A stretch of DNA of 64,000 nt from NCBI RefSeq assembly GCF_000756775.1, contig NZ_CCSF01000001.1, positions 992,001 through 1,056,000 of the forward strand, read 5' to 3'. Of this stretch, positions 40,921-50,660 are shown one piece after another. Made by a program: the position numbers and the translations under genes. The stretch is from Pseudomonas saudiphocaensis (lineage in GTDB: Bacteria > Pseudomonadota > Gammaproteobacteria > Pseudomonadales > Pseudomonadaceae). The notes below the pieces were generated by a model that was given only the letters and a program-made list of their open reading frames with translations, had not been told where the DNA came from and made no database searches. Position 1 is the first letter of the stretch. Each line of letters starts with the position of its first letter.

Positions 40921-41242
40921 TTATCTGGCCGCCAGCTAAGCCTTTGGATCGATCTGAACAATCGACTTTCGTATAACAGCCAAAAAAGCGTGGCCCCCTA
41001 GAATGTTGCGAGCCAACAGGGCCTGCTCCCGTTCCTTCGTGACTCGACGAAACGGGAGTAGCCCTTGGGGAATGCAAGTTTGCAGGCAAGGCACCCTCAT
41101 GGACTTCTAGAAGTCCGGGTGGTAAAAGAGTCGAGTTTTGGCCTTCCAGAGTGGAAGACAGCTGCACCCTGATCCTTCAGAACGCTTGATCAAGGGCGCA
41201 GGACTCGACAGACATTCATGAGACGAATTCTACGGTGACTTC
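40921..41242 (+). promoter_or_regulatory. Structured upstream region of the CoA-transferase gene
   Basis: No gene. A long hairpin spans 41018-41065 (AGGGC/GCCCT base and CTCCCGTT/AACGGGAG stem). A second spans 41092-41121 (CACCC-GGACTTC/GAAGTCC-GGGTG). TCGAGT at 41131-41136 can pair with ACTCGA either at 41042-41047 or at 41203-41208, giving two exclusive folds. CTTGATCAAG (41185-41194) is a perfect palindrome. This looks like a cis-regulatory leader; no known class was recognised. Confidence 0.45.
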
Positions 41243-42754
41243 ATGACAACGGACTTGAACAAATACATTCGCAATGCTGCATTCCTGGATAAAGTCGTTT
41301 CCGCAGAAGAAGCTGCATCGTGGATCGAAGATGGCATGACACTGGGCATGAGTGGCTTCACTCTTTTCGGTGAGCCCAAAGAATTTCCCCGAGCACTTTC
41401 TGAGCGCGGCCAAAAAGAGAAGTTCAAGGTCAACCTCTTCACTGGCGCCTCCATGGGCCCTGCCGCTGACCAGTCCATGGCTGAAGCCGGCATCATCAAC
41501 AAGCGTATCCCTTACCAGGGCAACCCGGTTCAGCGTAAGAAAATCAACGCCGGTGAAGTCCTCTACATCGACCAGCATCTGTCCCACATGGCCGAACTGA
41601 TCCGCCAGGGCGTACTGCCCCAGGTCGACTACGCCATCATCGAAGCGGCAGCCATCACCGAAGACGGCCAGATCATTCCGACCGGCTCGGTAGGTAACTC
41701 GCCGATCTTCGTTCAGACCGCCAAGCACGTAATCATCGAGCTCAACACCTCTGCTCCGCGCGAATACGAAGGCATGCACGATATCTACGTGCCTGGCCCT
41801 GCTGGCGAAAATGCACGTAAAGACATCCCCGTCTACGACATCAGCACCCGCATCGGCACCGTTGGCATCCCGGTGGATCCGGCCAAGGTCCGCGGCATCG
41901 TCCTCTCCAGCCAGCCGGACATTCCTTCGCCGCTGTTCGAGCCGAACGAAGAAACTCAGAAGATCGCCGACAACCTGCTCGAATTCCTGCGTGCAGAAGT
42001 TAGGTCCGGTCGTCTGACCAACAGCCTGGCACCACTGCAGTCCGGCGTAGGCTCCGTTGCCAACGCCGTACTGAACGGCATGCGCACTTCCGAGTTCAAG
42101 GACCTGGTAGTGGCTTCCGAAGTACTGCAGGACGGCGTGTTCGATCTGATCGACGCTGGTGTGGTGAAGTTCGCCGCCGGTACCGCCTTCTCCCTGTCGA
42201 AGAAGCGCGTGGACAACCTGGCTTCCGACATGGCCAAGTACGCCGGCAAGGTGGTGTTCCGTCCGCAGGAGATATCCAACCATCCGGAAGTCATCCGCCG
42301 CCTGGGCATCATCTCCTTCAATACCGCACTGGAAGCCGACATCTACGGCAACGTGAACTCTACGCACGTCAGTGGCACCCACATGATGAACGGCATCGGC
42401 GGTTCGGGTGACTTCGCCCGTAACGCTCGCATCAGCATCTTCGTGACCACCTCGACGGCCAAGAACGGCAACGTTTCTTCCATCGTTCCGTTCGTCACCC
42501 ACGTGGACCACACCAACCACGACGTGGACTGCATCATCACCGAGCAGGGCTATGCGGACCTGCGTGGCCTGGCGCCGATCGAAGCAGCCGAGCGCATCAT
42601 CAACAACTGCATGCACCCGGACTACAAGCAGCAGGCTCTGGACTACCTGGAAGAAGCCAAGGCGCGCGGCGGCCACACCCCGCACGTGCTGGAAAAGGCC
42701 TTCTCCTGGCACACCCACCTGGCCGAGCACGGCACCATGAAGCTGAGCAAGTAA
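41243..42754 (+). CDS. Acetyl-CoA hydrolase/succinyl-CoA:acetate CoA-transferase
   Basis: This 503-residue class I CoA-transferase matches the AarC/ScpC type that moves CoA from succinyl-CoA to acetate. The catalytic glutamate is E293 in VASEVLQDG; TGSVGNSP and GIGGSGDFARNA are family motifs. It could bypass succinyl-CoA synthetase or detoxify acetate and propionate, linking to the sdh/suc/gltA genes in this window. Monocistronic, with a structured leader and its own terminator. Start ATG 41243; a TGACTTC precedes it without a strong ribosome site. Confidence 0.92.
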   Translation: MTTDLNKYIRNAAFLDKVVSAEEAASWIEDGMTLGMSGFTLFGEPKEFPRALSERGQKEKFKVNLFTGASMGPAADQSMAEAGIINKRIPYQGNPVQRKKINAGEVLYIDQHLSHMAELIRQGVLPQVDYAIIEAAAITEDGQIIPTGSVGNSPIFVQTAKHVIIELNTSAPREYEGMHDIYVPGPAGENARKDIPVYDISTRIGTVGIPVDPAKVRGIVLSSQPDIPSPLFEPNEETQKIADNLLEFLRAEVRSGRLTNSLAPLQSGVGSVANAVLNGMRTSEFKDLVVASEVLQDGVFDLIDAGVVKFAAGTAFSLSKKRVDNLASDMAKYAGKVVFRPQEISNHPEVIRRLGIISFNTALEADIYGNVNSTHVSGTHMMNGIGGSGDFARNARISIFVTTSTAKNGNVSSIVPFVTHVDHTNHDVDCIITEQGYADLRGLAPIEAAERIINNCMHPDYKQQALDYLEEAKARGGHTPHVLEKAFSWHTHLAEHGTMKLSK

Positions 42755-42768
42755 GCTCCGCGACATTG

Positions 42769-42795
42769 AAAAAGGGCCCTTCGGGGTCCTTTTTC
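42769..42795 (+). terminator. Terminator of the CoA-transferase gene
   Basis: AAAAAGGGCCC and GGGTCCTTTTT arms with a TTCG loop, one mismatch in the stem, end in a U tract 15 bp after the stop. Confidence 0.88.
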
Positions 42796-42849
42796 ATTTC
42801 ACCTGCCCGATGAAACAGACTGCAGGCAGACGCATTCACGAACTTGCGT

Positions 42850-43554
42850 TTACCAGCCGAGGGTTTCCTTGAGAAAGGGAATGGTCAGCTTGCGCTGGGC
42901 CTGCAGAGAAGCCTGATCGAGGCGGTCAAGCAGCTCGAACAATGCGCTCATGCTGCGTGCGCCGCGCGTAAGGATGAAACGGCCCACATCATCCGGCAGG
43001 TTCAGCCCTCGGCGCGAGGCGCGTAGCTGTAGCGCACGCAGCTTGTCCTCGTCGGAAAGCTGCTGCAACTGGAACACCAGTGACAGGCTCAGCCGGGACT
43101 TGAGATCGGGCAGCTGCACGGCAATCTCGCGCGGCGAGGCACTGGCCGCGAGCAACAGGCGGCGCCCGGCGTCGCGCAGGCGGTTGAACAGATGGAACAG
43201 CGCCTCTTCCCACAGCGAATCACCGGCAACCGCATCCAGATCATCCAGGCACACCAGCTCGCACTGCTCAAGATTGTCCAGCAGTGCCGGGCCGTACTCA
43301 GCCACATCGGCAAGTGGCAAGTAGACGGCCCGCTCACCGCGCTGCTCGACTCGCAGACAGGCCGCCTGCAGAAGGTGGCTGCGCCCTACTCCGACATTGC
43401 CCCAGAGGTAGACCAACTCGTCCGACCAGCCAGCTTCCGGTGAGCAGATGCGCTCGACGTAGCCCATCGCCGCAGCATTGGCGCCTGGATAGAAGTTGGC
43501 GAAGGTGGCGTCGTCACGGAGACGGATGCCCAGGGGAAGCTGAATGGGTTTCAT
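42850..43554 (-). CDS. hda: Hda, DnaA-homologous regulatory inactivator
   Basis: This 234-residue AAA+ protein starts with a sliding-clamp-binding motif QLPLGI (5-10) and has a Walker A region GNVGVGRSH (52-60), altered from the canonical GKS/T ending. The Walker B LVCLDDLDAV and C-terminal arginine-rich helices follow. With the clamp, Hda stimulates DnaA ATP hydrolysis to stop re-initiation. Its start overlaps the upstream AI-2E-family gene by 4 bp. Confidence 0.93.
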   Translation of the reverse strand: MKPIQLPLGIRLRDDATFANFYPGANAAAMGYVERICSPEAGWSDELVYLWGNVGVGRSHLLQAACLRVEQRGERAVYLPLADVAEYGPALLDNLEQCELVCLDDLDAVAGDSLWEEALFHLFNRLRDAGRRLLLAASASPREIAVQLPDLKSRLSLSLVFQLQQLSDEDKLRALQLRASRRGLNLPDDVGRFILTRGARSMSALFELLDRLDQASLQAQRKLTIPFLKETLGW

Positions 43555-44657
43555 GGCTGACTTGGTGGCTCGATCGGTGCGGGGGGCTCGGCAGCGGGCT
43601 CGGCGTAAAGGTCGGAGAGTTTATAGAGATCATGCACATGTCGCAGCAGAACCATGATCACTGCCGCCACCGGCAACGCCAGCAAAACCCCAGCGAAGCC
43701 AAACAGCTGCCCTCCGGCCAGTATCGCGAAGATCACCGCCACAGGATGCAGACCGATCCGGTCGCCCACCAAGAGTGGCGTCAACAGCATGCCTTCAAGC
43801 ATCTGCCCTACGGTGAACACAGCGGCAACACCCAGCAAAGGATAAGGATCAAGGCCGAACTGGAACAGCACAGCCACTATCGCCGCACCGATGCCGACCA
43901 CGAAGCCCATATAGGGCACGATGCTGGCAAGCCCTGCCAGCACGCCGATCAATAACCCCAAATCGATGCCGACCAGCATCAGGCCGATGGAATACACGAC
44001 GGCCAACGCCAGCATCACCAGCAGCTGGCCACGGAGGAAGGCGCCGATCACCTCGTGGCATTCGCGCATCAGGAGCATGATGGTTTCCTCGCGCCGGCGC
44101 GGCAGTAGCCCGCGCAGCTTGGCCATGATCAGATCCCAATCGCGTAGCAGGTAGAAGCACACGACCGGCACCAGCAGCAGATTTGCCAGCCAGGTCACCA
44201 ATGCCAGGCTCGAGGCCGTTGCCTGGCTGATCACCACCGCCAGTACGTCCTTGGTACTGCCCAGATTGGCAGTGAATGCGCTCTTGAGCTGATCGAGACG
44301 CCAGAAGTCATCTTCCAGACCGAACTGCGCCTGCACCCATGGCAGCGCCGTAACCTGCAACCAATCGAGCCCCTGCGGTGCCAGCGCGTACAAATGCATC
44401 AGCTGTTTGCCAAGCATCGGCAACAGCACCAACAGCAGCAACATGCACAACAAGGTAAACAGCGCGAACACCACAATCACGCCCCAGGTGCGTGACAGGT
44501 TTCTGCGCTCCAGACGATCCACCAGCGGGTCACCCAGATAGGCCAGCAGTATGCCAACCAGAAATGGCGAAAGAATCGGAGAAAGCCGATAGACCAGCCA
44601 GCCAAGCAACACAAGTGCCGCCAGCCATAGCCAGCGGTTGTTATGCGTAATCGTCAT
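43551..44657 (-). CDS. AI-2E/PerM-family membrane transporter
   Basis: This 368-residue protein has about eight membrane segments (for example 12-48, 60-80, 145-175, 205-265, 285-330) and the family GVLLALPVAAVIMVLLRH end, then a Pro/Glu-rich tail. The substrate is unknown; members include TqsA and Na+/H+ antiporters. ATG 44657 (MTITHNNRWLW) has AAGGCA upstream and is preferred over 44699. Coupled to hda. Confidence 0.88.
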   Translation of the reverse strand: MTITHNNRWLWLAALVLLGWLVYRLSPILSPFLVGILLAYLGDPLVDRLERRNLSRTWGVIVVFALFTLLCMLLLLVLLPMLGKQLMHLYALAPQGLDWLQVTALPWVQAQFGLEDDFWRLDQLKSAFTANLGSTKDVLAVVISQATASSLALVTWLANLLLVPVVCFYLLRDWDLIMAKLRGLLPRRREETIMLLMRECHEVIGAFLRGQLLVMLALAVVYSIGLMLVGIDLGLLIGVLAGLASIVPYMGFVVGIGAAIVAVLFQFGLDPYPLLGVAAVFTVGQMLEGMLLTPLLVGDRIGLHPVAVIFAILAGGQLFGFAGVLLALPVAAVIMVLLRHVHDLYKLSDLYAEPAAEPPAPIEPPSQP

Positions 44658-44749
44658 ATTTATGCCTTGTTCAGATAGATCGCAGGCCTGCGGCGTCATC
44701 GCAGCCGCAAGTCAGGCGTGCGCAGCGGTATACGACGAGCTAACGCCCG

Positions 44750-45850
44750 TCACCAGCGATAGCGCAACACTTCGCCCTGGTCGGGCTGTTGTGGCTGCTC
44801 GGAGACAGGCTGCTCTGGCTCTTCTAACGACGCGCCGGCATCCACCGGCGAGTCAGCATCCGCCGACACCTCCGTCTCTGGAAGCAGCGTTGGGGCTGCA
44901 ACCTCATCGGCCGGTACTTCCTGCAGTCGCGCCAGGGCAAGCTGGGCCCGCAACTGGTCGGGACTGGCGTTGAGCTGATAGACCAGCCGATCACTTTCCA
45001 CTCGTAACAAGCGTGCGCCGAAGGGCTCCAGAAGACGGTCCAGCTCGGCAAAGCGCTCAACATCGGCGCCCAGAACTTCCAAGGTAATTTCCTCGATCGC
45101 TCCAGGCTCAACCCGATAATGAGGTGCCAGGAATACGCTGACAGCTCGCATCACCGCATCGGCCAGCTCGCCGCGGTCAGTCCCCGTGGCCTTGCCCTGG
45201 GTCTGTTTGTCTGCCAGCCAGAACTTCCAGTCAGCTTCCCAACGCTCCCCGGATTTTCGCGCCCGCACTGCCAGCAGCCCGTCCGCATCGTAGCGCTCGG
45301 ACAATTCTCGAAGCTCCTGCGGGTCCTTTGCTGCGAGGGTTTCGGCGGTAACGGCAAGCTGCTCGCTCAGATCAGCCAGCGGCAGCCGCAGAGGCAAACC
45401 GCGGTGCTGCGCGGCCGCTTGCAGATCGGCGGTGCCGTCGCGCGTATCACCTACCAGCTGCGAGCCCTCAACGGTTTCAGTCAGCCACCAGGCCAGAATG
45501 CCGGGACGCTCCGCCCCCCATAGCGACAGGCCTGCAGAGCGCAGCGCACGCTCGGTCGTGAGCGGATCGAAATCCACCACCACCGCGCCCTCTTCATAAA
45601 CGTACTTGCTGATCAGCTGCTGAGGGTCCTGGCGCAGTTGTGCCACATTCTTATTCTGCGTATCCGTATCGCCGGTCAGGCGCAGCAGCAACGTATCGAA
45701 AGCCTGTCGCAGCGCCTCCTCGCGTTCACTCGGCTGCTGCGTGGCAACCGCCTCGCGTACCTTGTACAGATCGGGAAGCGATGCGGCCATGCCCGAAGAA
45801 GCTGCCACCAATGCGCAACAAAAGGTCAAAAGGCGGGGTATGAGATGCAT
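44750..45850 (-). CDS. DUF2066 periplasmic protein
   Basis: This 366-residue protein has a signal peptide (MHLIPRLLTFCCALVAASSG, cleaved near AAS) and a DUF2066 domain (about 20-320). The C-terminal 40 residues are Glu/Pro/Gln-rich and disordered. ATG 45850 is chosen because the upstream frame lacks a signal sequence. It lies between purM (divergent) and the AI-2E/hda pair, as in other pseudomonads as I recall. Function is unknown. Confidence 0.85.
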   Translation of the reverse strand: MHLIPRLLTFCCALVAASSGMAASLPDLYKVREAVATQQPSEREEALRQAFDTLLLRLTGDTDTQNKNVAQLRQDPQQLISKYVYEEGAVVVDFDPLTTERALRSAGLSLWGAERPGILAWWLTETVEGSQLVGDTRDGTADLQAAAQHRGLPLRLPLADLSEQLAVTAETLAAKDPQELRELSERYDADGLLAVRARKSGERWEADWKFWLADKQTQGKATGTDRGELADAVMRAVSVFLAPHYRVEPGAIEEITLEVLGADVERFAELDRLLEPFGARLLRVESDRLVYQLNASPDQLRAQLALARLQEVPADEVAAPTLLPETEVSADADSPVDAGASLEEPEQPVSEQPQQPDQGEVLRYRW

Positions 45851-46145
45851 GAAGTTACTCGCTGGCTGGGCAGACAGGAAAGGCACGGTGCAGCAGGCTG
45901 TAGGAATTGGCCACTACCTTAAACAGGCCCCAGTAACAGAGCAACCGCTGCGCTACAGCTTGGGCGTCAAACAACGATGGAGGCACAAAACTCATCGACC
46001 ACGAATCATGCGCGGGATGGTCGCTATGCAGCAAGCCTGATAAAATCTCGCGCTTTCCGCAGACCGGTCAGGCACCACGCCAAATCGAGGCGCAGCCTCG
46101 TCCGACCTGGTCGCCCCGCATTCCCTTCACAGGTCCAGATTCTCT

Positions 46146-47204
46146 ATGAGCAAGCAACCCTCCATCAGCTACAAGGACGCTGGCGTCGATATCGATGCGG
46201 GCGAAGCGCTGGTCGAACGCATCAAAGGTGTTGCCAAGCGCACCGCACGCCCTGAAGTCCTGGGCGGCCTCGGCGGCTTCGGCGCGCTCTGCGAAATTCC
46301 TGCCGGCTACAAGCAGCCGGTACTGGTCTCCGGCACCGACGGTGTCGGTACCAAGCTGCGTCTGGCGCTGAACCTGAACAAGCACGACAGCATCGGCCAG
46401 GACCTGGTCGCCATGTGCGTGAACGATCTGGTGGTGTGCGGCGCCGAGCCGCTGTTCTTTCTCGATTACTACGCCACCGGCAAGCTCAACGTTGATATTG
46501 CCGCCACCGTAGTCACCGGCATCGGTGCCGGTTGCGAGCTGGCTGGTTGCTCGCTGGTCGGTGGTGAGACCGCCGAGATGCCTGGCATGTATGAAGGCGA
46601 GGACTACGACCTGGCCGGCTTCTGCGTAGGCGTGGTGGAAAAGAGCGAAATCATCGATGGCAGCAAAGTCGCGGCTGGCGACGCCCTGATCGCGCTGCCC
46701 TCTTCCGGCCCGCACTCCAACGGCTATTCGCTGATCCGCAAGATCATCGAAGTCGCCGGTGCCGATATCGAGCAGGTCCAACTGGACGGCAAGCCGCTGA
46801 CCGACCTGCTGATGGCCCCGACACGCATTTACGTCCAGCAGCTGCTCAAGCTGATCAAGGACACCGCCGCGGTCAAGGCCATGGCTCACATCACTGGCGG
46901 CGGCCTGCTGGACAATATCCCGCGCGTACTGCCCGAAGGCAGCCAGGCCATCATCGATATCGCCAGCTGGCAGCGCCCGGCTGTGTTCGACTGGCTGCAG
47001 CAGCAAGGCAACGTCGACGAGCATGAAATGCACCGCGTCCTCAACTGCGGCGTCGGCATGGTCATCTGCGTTGCACAGGATCAAGTCGAAGCAGTGCTTG
47101 CCAACCTCCGTGCAAGCGGTGAATCGCCGTGGGTCATCGGCGAGATCGCAGCCGCTGAGGCGGGCGCCGAGCGTGTCGTACTGAACAACCTGAAAAGCCA
47201 TTGA
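46146..47204 (+). CDS. purM: PurM, AIR synthetase
   Basis: This 352-residue enzyme closes the imidazole ring (FGAM to AIR) using [22 protein letters not shown] at the start, [13 protein letters not shown] and the [11 protein letters not shown] segment are diagnostic. It overlaps purN by one base (TGATG), the conserved purMN unit. Confidence 0.98.
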   Translation: MSKQPSISYKDAGVDIDAGEALVERIKGVAKRTARPEVLGGLGGFGALCEIPAGYKQPVLVSGTDGVGTKLRLALNLNKHDSIGQDLVAMCVNDLVVCGAEPLFFLDYYATGKLNVDIAATVVTGIGAGCELAGCSLVGGETAEMPGMYEGEDYDLAGFCVGVVEKSEIIDGSKVAAGDALIALPSSGPHSNGYSLIRKIIEVAGADIEQVQLDGKPLTDLLMAPTRIYVQQLLKLIKDTAAVKAMAHITGGGLLDNIPRVLPEGSQAIIDIASWQRPAVFDWLQQQGNVDEHEMHRVLNCGVGMVICVAQDQVEAVLANLRASGESPWVIGEIAAAEAGAERVVLNNLKSH

Positions 47205-47851
47205 TGAGCGCACCCTGCAATGTCGTCGTGCTGATTTCCGGGTCTGGCAGCAACCTCCAGGCCCTGATCGATAGCCTCGGCGAGGACAATCCGACCTGCA
47301 TCCGCGCGGTAATCTCCAATCGCGCCGAGGCGTTCGGGCTTCAGCGCGCAGGCGCCGCCGGCATTCCCACCCACGTGGTGCAACACAAGGACTTCAGTGA
47401 TCGCGAGGCGTTCGACGCAGCGCTGAAAACGATCATCGACGAGTACTCCCCGCATCTGGTGCTGCTGGCGGGCTTCATGCGCATCCTGACACCTGGCTTT
47501 GTGCGTCATTATCAGGGTCGCCTGCTTAACATCCACCCATCGCTGTTGCCCAAGCACAAGGGGCTGGATACGCATCGCCGTGCTCTCGATGCCGGGGACA
47601 GCGAACACGGTTGCAGCGTGCACTTCGTCACTGAAGAGCTTGATGGCGGCCCCGTAGCCTTACAAGCCGTGTTCACCATCGGTAATGAGAACAGCATCGA
47701 CGCGCTGACCAGTCGCGTGCATGCTGCCGAGCATGTCATCTACCCTTTGGCCGTTCGCTGGTTTGCCGAAGGACGCTTGCGCCTTGCCTCCGAGGGCGCG
47801 ATGCTGGATGGCGTACTGCTACCGGTTACCGGCCACCTGATAAGAATCTAG
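47204..47851 (+). CDS. purN: PurN, GAR transformylase
   Basis: This 215-residue enzyme formylates GAR with 10-formyl-tetrahydrofolate. ISGSGSNLQALID binds substrate, and NIHPSLLPKHKG carries the catalytic asparagine and histidine; HFVTEELDGGP holds the aspartate. ATG 47204 is used; a TTG three bases upstream is also possible. Coupled to purM and followed 10 bp later by a DUF3108 gene. Confidence 0.97.
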   Translation: MSAPCNVVVLISGSGSNLQALIDSLGEDNPTCIRAVISNRAEAFGLQRAGAAGIPTHVVQHKDFSDREAFDAALKTIIDEYSPHLVLLAGFMRILTPGFVRHYQGRLLNIHPSLLPKHKGLDTHRRALDAGDSEHGCSVHFVTEELDGGPVALQAVFTIGNENSIDALTSRVHAAEHVIYPLAVRWFAEGRLRLASEGAMLDGVLLPVTGHLIRI

Positions 47852-47861
47852 GAGACTCTGA

Positions 47862-48572
47862 ATGCGTCGCGCCCTGCTGCTTGCTCTAGCCGTACTGGCC
47901 CTGCCGGCTCACGCCCTGGACCTCAAGCCCTTCTCTGCCACCTACACGGCCGACTGGAAACAGGTGCCAGTCAGCGGCACCGCCAAGCGCAGCCTGGAAA
48001 AGCTCGACGATGGAAACTGGAGGCTCGACTTCGAAGCCTCCATGCTGGTGGCCAGCCTCAACGAGCGCAGCACCTTCAGCCTCGAAGGGGAAACCTTCCT
48101 GCCGCAAAGCTACCGTCTCAAGCGCAGCGGTCTTGGCAAAGGCAAGGCCATCAAGCACAACTTCGACTGGGAAGCCAAACAGGTCGTCGGCGAGGACCGT
48201 GGAGATCCGGTCAAGCTGCCGCTCAATCGCGGCCTGCTCGACAAGTCGACTTACCAGGTCGCGCTGCAACATGCCGTGGCAGCTGGCGAGAAGAGCATGA
48301 GCTACCAGGTCGTCGATGGCGACGAAATCGAAACCTACGACTTCCGAGTACTGGGTGAGGAACGGGTCAGCACCAAGGCCGGCCAGGTCGATGCAATCAA
48401 GGTCGAGCGCGTACGCGACCCTACGCAGAGCAAGCGCCAGACCATCCTCTGGTTTGCCACTGACTGGGACTACCTGCTGGTGCGCCTGCATCAGGTGGAA
48501 AAAGACGGCAAGGAATACCAGATCATGCTCGAAGACGGCATCGTCGCCGGTAAGGCCGTAAAGGGCGAATGA
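47862..48572 (+). CDS. DUF3108 periplasmic protein
   Basis: This 236-residue protein has a clear signal peptide (MRRALLLALAVLALPAHA) and a DUF3108 domain of mainly beta strands over the full length. It lies 10 bp after purN with GGAGA before the ATG, so it is probably in the purMN transcript. Function is unknown; an envelope role is inferred from export only. Confidence 0.88.
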   Translation: MRRALLLALAVLALPAHALDLKPFSATYTADWKQVPVSGTAKRSLEKLDDGNWRLDFEASMLVASLNERSTFSLEGETFLPQSYRLKRSGLGKGKAIKHNFDWEAKQVVGEDRGDPVKLPLNRGLLDKSTYQVALQHAVAAGEKSMSYQVVDGDEIETYDFRVLGEERVSTKAGQVDAIKVERVRDPTQSKRQTILWFATDWDYLLVRLHQVEKDGKEYQIMLEDGIVAGKAVKGE

Positions 48573-48579
48573 TCTCATC

Positions 48580-48602
48580 GCGCCAGCTTGCTGGGCTGGC
48601 GC
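48580..48602 (+). terminator. Hairpin after the DUF3108 gene
   Basis: GCGCCAGC and GCTGGCGC pair around a 7-nt loop directly after the stop codon. The following tract is only weakly T-rich, so termination is uncertain. Confidence 0.45.
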
Positions 48603-48632
48603 AATCCTTCTGCTTCCACGTCGAGTTTTCCC

Positions 48633-49301
48633 ATGACCTGTCATCGCATCCTGCTGTTTGCCTTGCTGCCCCTGTTTGCCGGCTGCCAGATGCTCGGCGG
48701 GAGTGAGCGCGCTACAACCCAGCCCACTGAACGCCTGCAAGGTGTAATCAGCCAGAGCCAAGGCCAGCTGTTGCTACGTACCTGCCAGGGTCAGCGCCAA
48801 TTGGAGCTTATCGATACAGCCGCAACCGGACTGCCAGACGATGCCCAGGCCCTGTTCAGCGACGGCGCGCAGAACCTTTTCGCCGATGTCCGCGGTGAAC
48901 TGATTTCCCGACCTGACGGCAGCGGCCAGCTAAAGCTGACCCGTGTCTATCGCCTGCAGAACGAAGGGCATGGCTGCAGTGCCGACAATTTCCAACAGCT
49001 GATGCTGCGCGCCAGCGGCAACGAGCCGTTCTGGAGCCTGCGCATCACTCGCCAGGGCATGCTGCTCGAACGCCCTGAGCATCCTCCATTGGCACTGCCT
49101 TATCTCGAAGAGCAGTTGCCCGGGGGCCAGACCAGCTTTAGCAGCGAAGCCGACGACCAGCGCCTCAACCTCTGGGTGGCACCGCAACGCTGCGTGGACA
49201 GCGCCTCCGGAGCCGTCAGCCATCTGAGCGCCGAACTGCGGCTCAATGATGGCCAGACCCTGCTTGGCTGCGCCTACTATGGTGGTGCGCGCAACGACTG
49301 A
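48633..49301 (+). CDS. COG3650-type membrane lipoprotein
   Basis: This 222-residue protein has a lipoprotein signal peptide, MTCHRILLFALLPLFAGC, with lipobox FAGC (C18). The C-terminal half contains ASGNEPFWSLRI, a motif of a conserved uncharacterised proteobacterial family, and two later cysteines (APQRCVD, LLGCAYY) that could form a disulfide. ATG 48633 is chosen for the signal peptide. Function is unknown. Confidence 0.82.
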   Translation: MTCHRILLFALLPLFAGCQMLGGSERATTQPTERLQGVISQSQGQLLLRTCQGQRQLELIDTAATGLPDDAQALFSDGAQNLFADVRGELISRPDGSGQLKLTRVYRLQNEGHGCSADNFQQLMLRASGNEPFWSLRITRQGMLLERPEHPPLALPYLEEQLPGGQTSFSSEADDQRLNLWVAPQRCVDSASGAVSHLSAELRLNDGQTLLGCAYYGGARND

Positions 49302-49388
49302 AGGGCACTAAAAGAACGAGCTGCATTGCCATCGCTGCGTTTCTACAAGCACCCTTGCGATTATTTCCCGACGTCTCGAAGACACAAA

Positions 49389-50591
49389 ATGAATGACGCC
49401 CTGAACCTGCTGCAGCCCTACCCCTTCGAAAAACTCCGCGCCCTGCTTACAGATGCCCAGCCGCCCAGCGACAAGCGCCCCATAGCGCTATCCATCGGCG
49501 AGCCGAAACATCAGTCACCGGACTTCGTCGCCAAGGCACTGGCAGACAATCTCGATCAACTGTCCGTGTATCCGACTACCCTGGGCATTCCCGCCTTGCG
49601 TGAAGCCATCGCCGGTTGGTGCGAGCGTCGCTTTGGCCTGAACCAGGGTGCCGTCGACCCGGCGCAGCATGTGTTGCCGGTCAACGGCACCCGTGAGGCG
49701 CTGTTCTCCTTTACCCAGGCCATGGTCAACCGGCTGCCCGATGCATTGGTGCTCAGCCCCAACCCGTTCTATCAGATCTATGAAGGCGCCACGCTGCTGG
49801 CCGGTGCCACACCGCATTACCTGCCGTGTACGGCAGAGAACGGTTTCAATCCGGATTTTGACCGGGTTAGCGAAGATATCTGGAAGCGCACGCAAATCCT
49901 GTTCCTCTGCTCTCCCGGCAACCCCACCGGCGCGCTGGTGCCACTGGAAACGCTGAAGAAGCTGATCGCTCTGGCTGACGAACACGACTTCATCATCGCC
50001 GCCGACGAATGCTACAGCGAACTCTACTTTGATGAAGATCAGCCACCACCCGGGCTCCTGACTGCCTGCGCTGCCCTGGGTCGCAACGATTTCAAGCGCT
50101 GCGTGGTTTTCCACAGCCTGTCCAAACGCTCCAACCTGCCGGGACTGCGCTCTGGTTTTGTCGCCGGCGATGCGCGGGTGCTCAAGGCTTTTCTGCTCTA
50201 CCGCACCTACCACGGCTGCGCCATGTCGGTACCGACCCAGCTGGCAAGCATCGCTGCCTGGAAGGACGAAAGCCATGTCCGTGCCAACCGGGACATGTAT
50301 CGGGAAAAGTTTGCTGCGGTGCTGGATATCCTCGCGCCGGTCATGGATGTGCAGCTTCCTGACGGCGGTTTCTATCTATGGCCGAAGACGCCCATCGACG
50401 ATCAGCGCTTTACCCGCGAGCTCTATGCGCATGAACACGTCACCCTGGTGCCGGGCTCCTATCTGTCTCGCGAAGTCGATGGCTTCAATCCTGGCGCCAG
50501 CCGTGTACGCCTGGCCCTGGTCGCTCCCCTGGCCGACTGCATCGAAGCCGCCGAGCGGATTCGCGCGTTCATTCTTTCCCTGGAAAGCTGA
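49389..50591 (+). CDS. dapC: DapC, succinyldiaminopimelate transaminase
   Basis: This 400-residue fold-type I aminotransferase uses PLP to make succinyl-diaminopimelate on the lysine pathway. K246 in HSLSKRSNLPGLRSG is the PLP lysine; N178 in CSPGNPTG, D206 and Y209 in ADECYSE and R254 complete the site. It starts at ATG 49389 (MNDALNLLQPYPFEKL), a typical DapC N-terminus. Related functionally to dapA in this window. Confidence 0.93.
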   Translation: MNDALNLLQPYPFEKLRALLTDAQPPSDKRPIALSIGEPKHQSPDFVAKALADNLDQLSVYPTTLGIPALREAIAGWCERRFGLNQGAVDPAQHVLPVNGTREALFSFTQAMVNRLPDALVLSPNPFYQIYEGATLLAGATPHYLPCTAENGFNPDFDRVSEDIWKRTQILFLCSPGNPTGALVPLETLKKLIALADEHDFIIAADECYSELYFDEDQPPPGLLTACAALGRNDFKRCVVFHSLSKRSNLPGLRSGFVAGDARVLKAFLLYRTYHGCAMSVPTQLASIAAWKDESHVRANRDMYREKFAAVLDILAPVMDVQLPDGGFYLWPKTPIDDQRFTRELYAHEHVTLVPGSYLSREVDGFNPGASRVRLALVAPLADCIEAAERIRAFILSLES

Positions 50592-50620
50592 AGAGCTGGT
50601 CTAACAAAACCCAGGCAAAA

Positions 50621-50646
50621 AAAACGGGAGCCGAGGCTCCCGTTTT
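50621..50646. terminator. Bidirectional terminator between dapC and gap
   Basis: AAAACGGGAGCC and GGCTCCCGTTTT form a 12-bp stem with a GA loop, with A run on the left and T run on the right. It serves convergent dapC (plus) and gap (minus). Confidence 0.93.
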
Positions 50647-50660
50647 TATTCAGCGCAGAC

